Shown here one piece after another: positions 42,897 to 50,477 of a stretch of DNA of 51,603 nt; the first letter of the stretch is position 1, and every line of letters begins with the position of its first letter. The DNA is from Bacilli bacterium (lineage in GTDB: Bacteria > Bacillota_I > Bacilli_A > RF39 > UBA660). The notes below the pieces were generated by a model. That model did not search any database. It had not been told where the DNA came from and saw only the letters and a program-made list of their open reading frames with translations. The stretch spans positions 1-51,603 of the forward strand of contig JAGAFD010000001.1 of the NCBI GenBank assembly GCA_017612805.1. Reading direction: 5' to 3'. Both the position numbers and the translations under genes were made by a program.

Positions 42897-43439
42897 ATAG
42901 CAGCAAACAAAAATGAACTACCAATTAATGAACAAATTAAGGTTAGTGAAGTAATGGTTATTGGTCCAGGTGGAGAACAATTAGGGTTAAAGAGTATTAC
43001 TGATGCCCTAACTTTAGCTAACTATGCTGGTTTAGATTTAGTTTTAATGAATGAAGGTCAAACTCCAGCAGTAGCAAAAGTAATGGACTATAATAAATAC
43101 CGTTATGAAAAACAAAAGCGTTTAAAAGAAAGTCAAAAACGTCAACGTGAAACAAGTAAAGATATTAAAGAATATAAATTATCAGTACTTATTGATGTTG
43201 GGGATTTTGAAACTCGTAAACGTGGTGCATTAGAATATTTAAAGAAGGGTCATAAAATTAAGGCTTCTTTAAGATTTAAAGGACGTCAAATGGCACATCC
43301 TGAATTAGGTAAAGATGTGTTATTAAGATTTGCTGATGCCTTAAGCGAATATTCTGATATTGAAACACAACCTAAATTAGAAGGTAAGAGTATGTTTATG
43401 CTATTAGCGCCTAAAAAAGATATGGAAGGAAGTAAATAA
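42897..43439 (+). CDS. infC: translation initiation factor IF-3, AUA start
   Basis: 180 residues when started at ATA 42897, giving I/M-A-A-N-K-N-E-L-P-I-N-E-Q-I-K-V-S-E-V, the expected IF-3 N-terminus. The first ATG (42954) would lose 19 conserved residues. GGAGG (42883-42887) is 9 nt before ATA; ATT 42891 is only 3 nt away and is less likely. IF-3 rejects non-AUG starts, so rare start codons on infC are the classic autoregulation device. N-domain V-I-G-P-G-G-E-Q-L-G, linker rich in K-Q-R, C-domain with F-K-G-R-Q-M-A-H-P-E. First gene of infC-rpmI-rplT. Confidence 0.95.
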   Translation: MAANKNELPINEQIKVSEVMVIGPGGEQLGLKSITDALTLANYAGLDLVLMNEGQTPAVAKVMDYNKYRYEKQKRLKESQKRQRETSKDIKEYKLSVLIDVGDFETRKRGALEYLKKGHKIKASLRFKGRQMAHPELGKDVLLRFADALSEYSDIETQPKLEGKSMFMLLAPKKDMEGSK

Positions 43440-43441
43440 TT

Positions 43442-43633
43442 ATGGCTACTAAACAAAAAACACATCAAGCATCTGCTAAAGTTTTTAAAGTTAAAAAGAA
43501 TGGTACTTTAACTTATAAGAAGAGTGGTGGAAATCACCAAACTAATAAAGATACTGCAAAAGCTATCAGACAAAGACGTAATAAAGGAATATTAAGTAAA
43601 GGAGATACTAAGAGACTTAAACAAGTTGTCTAG
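43442..43633 (+). CDS. rpmI: 50S ribosomal protein L35
   Basis: 63 residues, the family length: M-A-T-K-Q-K-T-H at the N-terminus, R-R-N-K-G-I-L-S near the end, and very basic. It starts 2 nt after the infC stop with GGAAG as RBS. A component of the large subunit. Middle gene of the infC operon, regulated with it by the leader. Confidence 0.97.
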   Translation: MATKQKTHQASAKVFKVKKNGTLTYKKSGGNHQTNKDTAKAIRQRRNKGILSKGDTKRLKQVV

Positions 43634-43651
43634 TATTTGAGGTGAGATAAT

Positions 43652-44209
43652 ATGGCAAGAGTTAAAGGCGGAAATGTCGCTAAAAATAGAAGAAGAAAAG
43701 TATTAAAAGAAGCTAAAGGTTATTTTGGAAGTAAACATCGTTTATTCAAAACCGCACAAGAACAAGTATTCCACAGTGGTGCTTATGCTTATCGTGATCG
43801 TAAACAAAATAAACGTAACTTTAGAAAATTATGGATTACTAGAATTAATGCTGCATGTCGTATGAACGATATCAGTTATTCAAAATTTATTGCTGGTTTA
43901 AACTTAGCTGGTTTAGAAATTAACCGTAAAATGTTAAGTGAAGTAGCAATCAATGATCCAAAACAATTTACATCTTTTGTTGAATTAGCTAAAAAAGCTT
44001 TAAATGGTGAAGTTAAAGCTCCTAAAAAAGAAGAAACTAAAGTAGAAGCTAAAGCTGAAACTAAAAAAGCACCTGCTAAAAAAGAAGCTAAAACTGAAGA
44101 TTTAGAAGCTTTATCTGTAGCAGAATTAAAAGAAAAAGCTAAAGCTGCTGGTATCAAAGGTATTACTAGTATGAAAAAAGCAGATTTAATTGCTGCATTA
44201 CAAAAATAA
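43652..44209 (+). CDS. rplT: 50S ribosomal protein L20 with C-terminal Rho_N/SAP-like extension
   Basis: 185 residues against the usual 117-120. Residues 1-117 are canonical L20 (M-A-R-V-K-G-G at the start, [20 protein letters not shown]). A Lys/Ala/Glu-rich linker (about 118-148) follows, then a compact module [17 protein letters not shown] ... K-K-A-D-L-I-A-A-L. This has the helix-extended-loop-helix pattern of Rho N-terminal or SAP-like nucleic-acid-binding domains. L20 is needed for 50S assembly and controls the operon leader. The extension is a continuous reading frame with similar codon use. Fusion is seen; its function is inference. Confidence 0.92.
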   Translation: MARVKGGNVAKNRRRKVLKEAKGYFGSKHRLFKTAQEQVFHSGAYAYRDRKQNKRNFRKLWITRINAACRMNDISYSKFIAGLNLAGLEINRKMLSEVAINDPKQFTSFVELAKKALNGEVKAPKKEETKVEAKAETKKAPAKKEAKTEDLEALSVAELKEKAKAAGIKGITSMKKADLIAALQK

Positions 44210-44242
44210 AAACATTTAAGTAAAAACTTAAATGTTTTTTTA
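44209..44242. terminator. bidirectional terminator between rplT and trmL
   Basis: AAAACATTTAAG (44209-44220) and CTTAAATGTTTT (44227-44238) are perfect 12-nt complements, with an A-run on one side and a T-run on the other. It serves the convergent rplT (+) and trmL (-). Confidence 0.88.
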
Positions 44243-44773
44243 TTCAAAATCTTCTATAAAATGATTACCTTTATGACCATCATCACTTGGTTCATCTCTT
44301 AATAGATCATCATAGTTTCTTTGCCTTAAAGCTTCATATAAAACTAAGGCAGCACAATTTGATAAGTTTAAGCTTCTTACTTTATCGGTCATCGGAATTC
44401 TTGCACAATTAGCTAAATTGGGCTTTAAAATGCTTCTGGGAATTCCAGTTGATTCTTTACCAAAAACTAAATAAATATCTTGGTTATCATTAGCTTCATC
44501 CGTATAATCAAAATCACTATGGGGTTTATGACCATATCTGGTATAAAAATAAAACTTACCATTGTTCTTATTGATAAAGTCATCCCAATTTTGATATATT
44601 TCATAAACACAATTATCAATATAATTAACGCCACTTCTTTTTAAATATTTCGGCTCCATCGAAAAACCTAATGGTTCAATTAAATGAAGCTTTGTATTAG
44701 TAGCAACACAAGTACGCATGATATTACCAGTATTACCTGGTATTTCTGGTTCATATAAAACAATATTTAACAT
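44240..44773 (-). CDS. trmL: tRNA (cytidine/uridine-34 2'-O) methyltransferase TrmL
   Basis: 177 residues, SPOUT fold: N-terminal L-N-I-V-L-Y-E-P-E-I-P-G-N-T-G-N-I-M-R-T-C (motif 1), L-V-F-G-K-E-S-T-G-I-P (motif 2), and the knot M-T-D-K-V-R-S-L-N-L-S-N-C-A-A-L-V-L-Y-E (motif 3). Methylates the wobble ribose of tRNA-Leu in E. coli. The C-terminus has an extra acidic tail of about 20 residues. Start ATG 44773, 2 nt after the thioredoxin-like gene's stop codon, so the two form a minus-strand operon. Confidence 0.93.
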   Translation of the reverse strand: MLNIVLYEPEIPGNTGNIMRTCVATNTKLHLIEPLGFSMEPKYLKRSGVNYIDNCVYEIYQNWDDFINKNNGKFYFYTRYGHKPHSDFDYTDEANDNQDIYLVFGKESTGIPRSILKPNLANCARIPMTDKVRSLNLSNCAALVLYEALRQRNYDDLLRDEPSDDGHKGNHFIEDFE

Positions 44774-44775
44774 TA

Positions 44776-45312
44776 TTAATCTTCGATTTGATTAATGTCT
44801 AGTAATTTTTGGAAATCACCAGCATCCATCATATTTTTATCATCACGAGTAATAATACCAGCTTTAGTTACGGTATTATTATTTACATAAATAATTGTAG
44901 GTACTTGTTTAATTGTTACATCAAAAATACTTAAAGAACTATTAATTTCGTCTAAATAATTTTTATCATCTTTAATATCAGTTACATTATAGTAATAAAA
45001 ACTATCAGCTAAATTATATTTATTAATAAGTTTTTTTAAACTTTTTTCCATATTATAAGTATCTTTAGAATCAGTATAACTAATTAAGATAAAGTATTCA
45101 TTACCACTTTCATTTAATAAGCTATCAAATTCTTTTTTATTATTAATTTCTTTAGTAATGATACCATTCTTAACTAAGTATGATTGTGAATATAAATGCT
45201 TTTGATAAGCTTTATACCAACTAAAACCATAGATAACTAATAAAATGCTACCAATTGCTAATCCAAATACAATTAAATAATTTTTTAGTGGAACATAACG
45301 ATTACTTTTCAT
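44776..45312 (-). CDS. membrane-anchored thioredoxin-fold protein, no CxxC
   Basis: 178 residues. One N-terminal membrane span (about 12-32), then an extracytoplasmic domain with a thioredoxin-like strand order: F-I-L-I-S-Y-T-D-S-K-D at the usual active-site place and V-K-Q-V-P-T-I-I-Y-V-N, a cis-proline-containing motif. The C-x-x-C is replaced by T-D-S-K, so it cannot act as a disulfide oxidoreductase. ATG 45312 is preferred to ATG 45321 because the latter overlaps the RBS AAAGG. First gene of a two-gene operon with trmL. Confidence 0.7.
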   Translation of the reverse strand: MKSNRYVPLKNYLIVFGLAIGSILLVIYGFSWYKAYQKHLYSQSYLVKNGIITKEINNKKEFDSLLNESGNEYFILISYTDSKDTYNMEKSLKKLINKYNLADSFYYYNVTDIKDDKNYLDEINSSLSIFDVTIKQVPTIIYVNNNTVTKAGIITRDDKNMMDAGDFQKLLDINQIED

Positions 45313-45335
45313 AATTACCATCCTTTTACATTCTT

Positions 45336-45364
45336 ATTGTATCATAGGCTATTTATTGATGCAA
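45336..45364 (-). promoter_or_regulatory. promoter of the thioredoxin-like/trmL operon
   Basis: On the minus strand: TTGCAT (45364-45359), 17-nt spacer, TGATACAAT with the -10 TACAAT at 45341-45336. Confidence 0.75.
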
Positions 45365-45402
45365 TTAAATCATTTAATCATAGGATATAACGGAGGTATG
45401 AA

Positions 45403-45753
45403 ATGAATGGTATGTTAGAAGATTTATCAACTAGTTTAGAAAAAGGTTCGGTTTTTAAAACTGATTATAAACCATACTTAGATTATCCTATTTTTAGTAT
45501 TAAAGCATCTAACGAAAAAGAAGCATTATTATTAAAAATCTATGAAGTATCTTTTTATTTAAATGATCTAAATTTATATTTAGATGTTCATGATAATAAA
45601 GATATCTTAAAAGAGTTTAACAAGTATACCAATATTTATAATAGTTTAGTTAGTGATTATGAAAGTTTATATGGTCCAATAAATTTAAATACTAGTTATG
45701 ATGATGATTTTAAATGGCTTAATAATTGGCCATGGGAGGATAACCATGTATAG
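45403..45753 (+). CDS. cotJB: spore coat protein CotJB with CotJA-like N-terminus
   Basis: 116 residues. Residues about 10-30 (L-E-K-G-S-V-F-K-T-D-Y-K-P-Y) resemble the end of CotJA (G-T-x-F-P-x-L-x-x-P-Y). From about 38 it is CotJB: L-L-x-K-I-Y-E-V-S-F-Y-L-N-D-L-N-L-Y-L-D-V-H and Y-G-P-I-N, ending in W-L-N-N-W-P-W. CotJB is a small component of the inner spore coat and works with CotJC, which overlaps it by 8 nt. RBS GGAGGT. A CATA-containing box near 45377 could be a mother-cell sigma -10, but the match is weak. Confidence 0.8.
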   Translation: MNGMLEDLSTSLEKGSVFKTDYKPYLDYPIFSIKASNEKEALLLKIYEVSFYLNDLNLYLDVHDNKDILKEFNKYTNIYNSLVSDYESLYGPINLNTSYDDDFKWLNNWPWEDNHV

Positions 45754-46300
45754 TTATAAAAAGTTATTAAATTATCCCATTAATATAACGAAAAAGAATC
45801 CTAAACTAGCTTCTTATTTAATTACTCAATTTGGGGGACCTAATGGTGAATTAAATGCCGCTTTAAGATATTTTTGTCAAAAGTTTAGTATGCCAGATGA
45901 TCGCGGAAAAGCACTGTTAAATGATATTGCTACCGAAGAATTAGGGCACTGTGAAATGATTGCAACTCTAGTTAAGGCTTTAACTAAAGATGCAACATTA
46001 GAAGAACTAGCTAAATATAATTTAGATAAAAACTATGTGGAAAATAGTATGTCTATTTATCCAACCGATTGTTTTGGTAATAAATATATGGCAACTTTTG
46101 ATGTATTTAAAGATCCTATCGTTAATTTAATTGAAGATATGGCAGCCGAAGCAAAAGCAAGAAAAGTATATGAAAACTTAATTGATATTACCGATGATCC
46201 TGAAGTAATTAGCGTATTACTCTTTTTAAGGGAACGTGAAATAATTCATTTTAATCGTTTTAAAGAATTAAAAGAATACTATGAATCATTAGGTTATTGA
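45746..46300 (+). CDS. cotJC: spore coat protein CotJC (manganese-catalase family)
   Basis: 184 residues of the Mn-catalase ferritin-like fold: L-I-T-Q-F-G-G-P-N-G-E-L-N-A-A-L-R-Y (Glu ligand), A-T-E-E-L-G-H-C-E-M-I (E-x-x-H pair, about 69-79), and a second E-D-M-A-A-E-A-K-A-R ... R-E-R-E-I-I-H-F-N-R-F. The di-metal ligands are thus present and it may be an active coat catalase. ATG 45746 overlaps the end of cotJB and follows GGGAGGATAA; upstream in-frame ATGs lie inside cotJB. The stop codon is TGA. Confidence 0.92.
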   Translation: MYSYKKLLNYPINITKKNPKLASYLITQFGGPNGELNAALRYFCQKFSMPDDRGKALLNDIATEELGHCEMIATLVKALTKDATLEELAKYNLDKNYVENSMSIYPTDCFGNKYMATFDVFKDPIVNLIEDMAAEAKARKVYENLIDITDDPEVISVLLFLREREIIHFNRFKELKEYYESLGY

Positions 46301-46343
46301 CATGAATAATAGATATTGATAAGATAAATCTCGAGGTAGTAGT

Positions 46344-47033
46344 ATGAAGATAAAATATGGGACATTAAGAATTAAATCTGATATAAAAAAGATTACTAAA
46401 TATATCAAAGCATTAAGTGAATTAGAATATAAATCATATGCATCAAATTTTGAAGAGAAGATTATTATTAATAATTCTATTAATAGTTTAGGTGATGATG
46501 AGTTAAATAAACACATTTATTATGAACGTTTGTTATATGCTTTAAATTATTTAAAATTAGCAGTAGCTTATAAAGAATTTGAATTAGGGCTTTTAAGTAT
46601 TAATAATGGTATGGAAGATGAATTAATTTTTCAAGAAGAAATTAAGGTTTTACAAAAATTATGTGAAGCCGTAATTAAAAATCCTATTGGTTATACAACT
46701 ATTGATTCTTTATATGAATGCTATGCCTCTTATGATGATGCACTACATATTAGCGATTATATGGAAGAGGCATTTAATTTTCTTCAAGGAAAAGAAGGAC
46801 TATATCAAAAGTATTATACATATTTTAAAATGCGTTATGATAATAAGTATAGCCATGATTATTTAGCTAAATTAATATTTGGTGATTATGATAAAAGATA
46901 TAATATTTTTAATGCTGTTTACTATGGTAAAAATTTTAAAAGTATCATTAAAGCAATCGCTAATTATGATTTAAAATCTTATCAAAATAAACTAGATGAT
47001 GAATATGTTAAAGTTTTAGATAAACTCTATTAA
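46344..47033 (+). CDS. cytosolic helical protein of unknown function
   Basis: 229 residues, no signal or membrane segment, predicted all-helical, rich in Tyr, Lys, Asn and Glu. Repeated helical pairs with conserved-looking Y-A-L-N-Y-L-K-L-A and A-F-N-F-L-Q-G suggest a TPR-like or bundled structure, but no family is recognised. It lies between cotJC and ftsA with its own terminator; GAGGTAGT is the RBS. Position would fit either sporulation or division; neither is supported by sequence. Confidence 0.5.
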   Translation: MKIKYGTLRIKSDIKKITKYIKALSELEYKSYASNFEEKIIINNSINSLGDDELNKHIYYERLLYALNYLKLAVAYKEFELGLLSINNGMEDELIFQEEIKVLQKLCEAVIKNPIGYTTIDSLYECYASYDDALHISDYMEEAFNFLQGKEGLYQKYYTYFKMRYDNKYSHDYLAKLIFGDYDKRYNIFNAVYYGKNFKSIIKAIANYDLKSYQNKLDDEYVKVLDKLY

Positions 47034-47056
47034 GCACTTAATATAAGTGCTTTTTT
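47032..47056 (+). terminator. terminator upstream of ftsA
   Basis: AAGCACTTA (47032-47040) and TAAGTGCTT (47044-47052), loop ATA, then T4. The 5' arm starts in the stop codon. Confidence 0.85.
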
Positions 47057-47058
47057 CT

Positions 47059-47087
47059 TTGCATTTTTAACTAAATAATTATATAAT
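47059..47087 (+). promoter_or_regulatory. promoter of ftsA-ftsZ
   Basis: TTGCAT (47059-47064), 17-nt spacer, TATAAT (47082-47087), directly after the T-tract of the preceding terminator. Confidence 0.8.
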
Positions 47088-47114
47088 TAGTTTAGTAAGA
47101 TAAAGAGGTATAAT

Positions 47115-48347
47115 ATGCGTAGAATAATTGCTAGTTTAGATGTTGGTTCGAATACCATTAAATTAGTTGTTCTAGAGCTTTATAAAAAATGTGTTAATGT
47201 TTTAGCGGTTAATGAAGTACCTAGTGGTGGTATTAAAAAAGGAATTGTTATTAACCAAGACTTAGCATATGAAGCCTTAGAAGAACTATTTAATCGTACT
47301 AAAAAAACCTTGGATTTAGATATTAATGAAGTTGTTGTTAACGTTTCAGCTAATGACTTAGAAACGATTTTGGTTTCTGGGGAAGTATTAGTTAATGACT
47401 TAGATAATCCCGTAGTTACCCCTGATTTAATTAGTAAAGTATTAAAAAATGCTGCGGAATATAAAGTTAGCGATAATCGGATGATCGTTAATATTAGTCC
47501 AATCAAGTTTAAAGTTGATGATATGGATACTATTAATCCAATTGGTTTAACTGGTACTAAATTAAAAGTTAAAGCAGTATTAAATAGTGTTCCTAAGAAA
47601 AATTTTTATGGTATTTTAAGTGTATTAAGTAAGCTTAATGTGGAAGTAGTGGATTATTCAATATCTGGTCAAGCTGATTATTATACTTACCATAAAGATA
47701 AACAAGATAATGAATGTGGTGTTGTTATTAATATCGGTTGTGATACAACTAATGTCTCAATATTAAATAAAGGTATTGTTACATCATCATCAATTTTAGA
47801 TATTGGTGGTGCTTCTATCGATAGTGATTTAGCTTATGTTTATAATATTTCTAAGAATGATGGTAAGTTAGTTAAAGAAAAAATCGGTTTGGCAATATCA
47901 ACTAATGCATCGATTAAAGAAACCTATAATTTAACGAATAAAAATGATGAATTAATCACGGTTAATCAAAAAGAATGCAGTTTAGTTATTGAAAGCAGAT
48001 TAAAAGAAGTATTAGAATATGCAAAAAAAGAAATAAATAACTTAACAAAAAAGCCAATTAGTTATATAATTATTACAGGAGGAATAAGTGAGTTAAAAGA
48101 TTTTAATTTACTTATTGAAAGTATTTTTGGTTCAGAAGTAATTTTAGGTAGTATCCCAATTATGGGAGTTCGTAATAATAAATACAGTACTTGTATTGGT
48201 TTAGCTAAATACTTTGATTATAAACTAAGATTACGTAAAGAGGAATATTCAGCGTTTTCCGATGATGAGTTAAAGTCATTGACCCGTCATAGTCATAATG
48301 GAAATAAAGTATTTGATAAAATTTTTGGATATTTCTTTGAAAATTAG
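47115..48347 (+). CDS. ftsA: cell division protein FtsA
   Basis: 410 residues, actin-like ATPase. Phosphate-1 motif S-L-D-V-G-S-N-T-I-K (about 6-15), the SHS2/1C domain (about 85-165), phosphate-2 V-I-N-I-G-C-D-T-T-N (about 208-217), and adenosine motif I-I-T-G-G-I-S-E-L (about 319-327). The C-terminal amphipathic membrane-targeting helix is K-V-F-D-K-I-F-G-Y-F-F. FtsA tethers FtsZ to the membrane. It is 12 nt from ftsZ. RBS AAAGAGGT. Confidence 0.95.
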   Translation: MRRIIASLDVGSNTIKLVVLELYKKCVNVLAVNEVPSGGIKKGIVINQDLAYEALEELFNRTKKTLDLDINEVVVNVSANDLETILVSGEVLVNDLDNPVVTPDLISKVLKNAAEYKVSDNRMIVNISPIKFKVDDMDTINPIGLTGTKLKVKAVLNSVPKKNFYGILSVLSKLNVEVVDYSISGQADYYTYHKDKQDNECGVVINIGCDTTNVSILNKGIVTSSSILDIGGASIDSDLAYVYNISKNDGKLVKEKIGLAISTNASIKETYNLTNKNDELITVNQKECSLVIESRLKEVLEYAKKEINNLTKKPISYIIITGGISELKDFNLLIESIFGSEVILGSIPIMGVRNNKYSTCIGLAKYFDYKLRLRKEEYSAFSDDELKSLTRHSHNGNKVFDKIFGYFFEN

Positions 48348-48359
48348 GAGGGAATAAGG

Positions 48360-49433
48360 ATGAGCGAATTAAAAATGGATGCTATTGCTAAATTAAAAGT
48401 AATAGGTGTAGGTGGCGGTGGATGTAACGCTGTTAACCGAATGATTGAATCAGGAGTTAAAGGTGTAGACTTCATTATAGCTAATACTGATTTACAAGTA
48501 TTAAATGCTAGTAAATGTGAAACTAAATTACAAATTGGTGCTAATATCACGGAAGGTTTAGGAGCTGGTGCTAATCCAGAAGTCGGAAGAGAATCAGCAA
48601 TTGAATCTAAAGCCGAAATCGAAGAAGCACTACGTGGCGCTGATATGGTATTCGTAACTTGTGGTTTAGGTGGTGGTACTGGTACTGGTGCTGCACCAAT
48701 TATTGCCGAGATAGCTCAAGATTTAGGAGCTTTAACGGTAGCAATTGTTACTAAACCATTTAAGTTTGAAGGCCCACGTCGTATGGAACAAGCTTTAGTA
48801 GGATTAGAAGAATTAAGAAAACATGTTGATACATTAATTGTTATCCCTAACGAACATTTAAGACAAATTATTGATAAATCAACACCAATGATTGATGCTT
48901 TTTCAGAAGTAGATAATGTATTACATCGTGGTGTTCAATCAATCTCTGACTTAATTGCTGTTACCGGATTAATTAACCTAGATTTTGCCGATGTTAAAAC
49001 GGTATTAGAAAATCGTGGTAATGCAATTATTGGTATTGGTTTAGGTGTTGGTGAAAATAGAGCAATTGAAGCGGCTCGTCAAGCTGTTTCATCACCATTA
49101 CTTGAAACTACTATTGATGGTGCTACTGATGCTATTATTAATATTACTGGTGGTAGAAGCTTAACATTATTAGAAGCTGATGATGCTGCTGAAGTTGTTA
49201 AAGCTGCTGCTAAAACTGATATTAATACCATCTTTGGTGCGGTAGTAAATGAAAACTTAAATGATGAAGTAATTGTAACGGTTATTGCTACTGGTTTTGA
49301 TAAACCAAAAGATACTAGTTACGCAAGCGATGATGATGGAATGATTAAATCTCGTATCTTAGATGATGATTTAGATGATGATATTGATATTCCACCATTC
49401 TTAAGACGTCGCGAAGAAGATGATGATGAATAA
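48360..49433 (+). CDS. ftsZ: cell division protein FtsZ
   Basis: 357 residues, tubulin-like GTPase: [13 protein letters not shown] at the N-terminus, signature loop [13 protein letters not shown] (about 104-116), and T7 loop N-L-D-F-A-D (about 205-210). A short acidic linker precedes the C-terminal peptide [11 protein letters not shown], which binds FtsA. This is about 20 residues shorter than average because of the short linker. RBS GGAGGGAATAAGG. It assembles the division ring; in spore formers also the polar septum. Confidence 0.98.
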   Translation: MSELKMDAIAKLKVIGVGGGGCNAVNRMIESGVKGVDFIIANTDLQVLNASKCETKLQIGANITEGLGAGANPEVGRESAIESKAEIEEALRGADMVFVTCGLGGGTGTGAAPIIAEIAQDLGALTVAIVTKPFKFEGPRRMEQALVGLEELRKHVDTLIVIPNEHLRQIIDKSTPMIDAFSEVDNVLHRGVQSISDLIAVTGLINLDFADVKTVLENRGNAIIGIGLGVGENRAIEAARQAVSSPLLETTIDGATDAIINITGGRSLTLLEADDAAEVVKAAAKTDINTIFGAVVNENLNDEVIVTVIATGFDKPKDTSYASDDDGMIKSRILDDDLDDDIDIPPFLRRREEDDDE

Positions 49434-49458
49434 GATATCTAAATAGATATCTTTTCTT
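49432..49458 (+). terminator. terminator after ftsZ
   Basis: AAGATATCTA (49432-49441) and TAGATATCTT (49444-49453) form a perfect stem, then TTCTTTTT. It starts in the stop codon. Confidence 0.85.
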
Positions 49459-49471
49459 TTTAGAGGTAATT

Positions 49472-50209
49472 ATGGGTAGAAGAAGAAAAAGAAGTTTAGA
49501 TAAAAAATTAACGATTATAACGTTCTTAGTCGTATTATTAGTTTTTGAAATATATACTAACTTTAATAAAGATGTTAATAAACAAGTAAAAAAGGTTGTT
49601 GATCATGGTAATACCATTTCTTATGATATTGCAAGTATTCCTGAATATAATAACAATCCATACGTTATTTTAAATGATAATAAAGCAACGTTTACAGAAG
49701 AAGAAAAAGCAATTACGGAATTGGAAAGTTATAGTGAATTAGACGAACTAAAAAGATGTGGTACGGCTTTTGCATTAGTAAACTTAGATACTATGCCAAC
49801 TAAAGAAAGAGAAAGTATTGGTAAAGTTAAACCAACTGGCTGGCATACGGTAAAATATGATATTGTTGATGGTAAGTATTTATATAATCGTTGTCATTTA
49901 ATCGGTTATCAACTTACGGGGGAAAATGCTAATAACAAAAACTTAATAACTTGTACGCGTTATATGAATACGGTGGGGATGTTAGAGTTTGAAAATAAAG
50001 TGGCTTACTATATTCGCGAAACCGATAATAATGTTTTATATCGGGTAACGCCAGTATTTGATGGCGATAACTTACTTGCAAAAGGAGTTATTATGGAAGC
50101 TTATTCTATAGAAGATAAAGGTAAATTAGAATTCAATGTTTTTGTTTTTAATGTTCAACCAGGGATTAATATCGATTATCAAACAGGTGATTCTTCATTA
50201 GCTAAATAG
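49472..50209 (+). CDS. membrane-anchored DNA/RNA non-specific endonuclease
   Basis: 245 residues. N-terminal membrane segment (about 14-31). The nuclease domain has T-G-W-H, then Y-N-R-C-H-L-I-G-Y-Q-L-T-G (about 136-148) with the catalytic His in N-R-C-H (D-R-G-H in other members) and the metal-binding N in N-N-K-N-L-I-T-C-T-R-Y-M-N-T-V-G-M-L-E-F-E. This is the EndA/NucA-type beta-beta-alpha-Me fold. Likely acts outside the membrane for DNA degradation or uptake; the orphan pseudopilin at 16060 would fit a DNA-uptake role, but this is speculative. It begins 39 nt after the ftsZ stop. Confidence 0.88.
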   Translation: MGRRRKRSLDKKLTIITFLVVLLVFEIYTNFNKDVNKQVKKVVDHGNTISYDIASIPEYNNNPYVILNDNKATFTEEEKAITELESYSELDELKRCGTAFALVNLDTMPTKERESIGKVKPTGWHTVKYDIVDGKYLYNRCHLIGYQLTGENANNKNLITCTRYMNTVGMLEFENKVAYYIRETDNNVLYRVTPVFDGDNLLAKGVIMEAYSIEDKGKLEFNVFVFNVQPGINIDYQTGDSSLAK

Positions 50210-50211
50210 TA

Positions 50212-50240
50212 TTGCTATTTAATAATATTTTTAATATAAT
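50212..50240 (+). promoter_or_regulatory. promoter of the small His/Asp-rich ORF
   Basis: TTGCTA (50212-50217), 17-nt spacer, TATAAT (50235-50240). Confidence 0.7.
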
Positions 50241-50259
50241 AATAGTAGGTGAGGGAAAA

Positions 50260-50370
50260 ATGAAATATAATGATTTACAAAATTGGGAGCAAAATTGGCA
50301 TCATGATACTGATTATGATATTATGATGGCTCACGATTTTGATATTGAACATGATATTAATATGATTTAA
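50260..50370 (+). CDS. 36-residue His/Asp-rich small protein
   Basis: ATG 50260 after AGGTGAGGG, TAA at 50368-50370. The product has two Trp, four His and eight Asp; H-H-D-T-D-Y-D and A-H-D-F-D-I-E-H-D suggest a metal-binding or amphipathic peptide. It has a dedicated promoter with ideal spacing and a good RBS, which supports it being real despite its length. No membrane segment, no family recognised. The IS3 element starts 24 nt downstream, so its original 3' context may have been altered. Confidence 0.55.
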   Translation: MKYNDLQNWEQNWHHDTDYDIMMAHDFDIEHDINMI

Positions 50371-50444
50371 CTCATTATAAAAAGAAGTAAGTAATGAAGT
50401 GAACCCTTAAATTGTTACTTTATTAAAAAGAAGATTTAATGTAG

Positions 50445-50474
50445 AATAACATCTCATGAAAGTGAGGTGTTATT
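50445..50474 (+). promoter_or_regulatory. hairpin sequestering the transposase RBS
   Basis: AATAACATCTCA (50445-50456), loop TGAAAG, TGAGGTGTTATT (50463-50474): 12-bp stem with one G-U. The 3' arm contains GAGGTG, the Shine-Dalgarno of orfA, and is followed by TTT and the ATG. Such hairpins protect insertion sequences from activation by outside transcription. Confidence 0.7.
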
Positions 50475-50477
50475 TTT

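Noticed and set aside
42954-43439. N-terminally truncated infC starting at ATG 42954
   Set aside because: The expected IF-3 N-terminus continues upstream in frame to ATA 42897 with a well-spaced GGAGG.
43876-44247. Minus-strand frame opposite rplT
   Set aside because: Complement of the Lys/Ala-rich L20 tail; low-complexity artefact.
45698-45745. Longer cotJC from an ATG inside cotJB
   Set aside because: The extra 16 residues are out-of-frame cotJB sequence. ATG 45746 has a good RBS and gives the family N-terminus.
50371-50394. Target-site duplication of the IS
   Set aside because: The right flank is outside the window, so no duplication can be shown.
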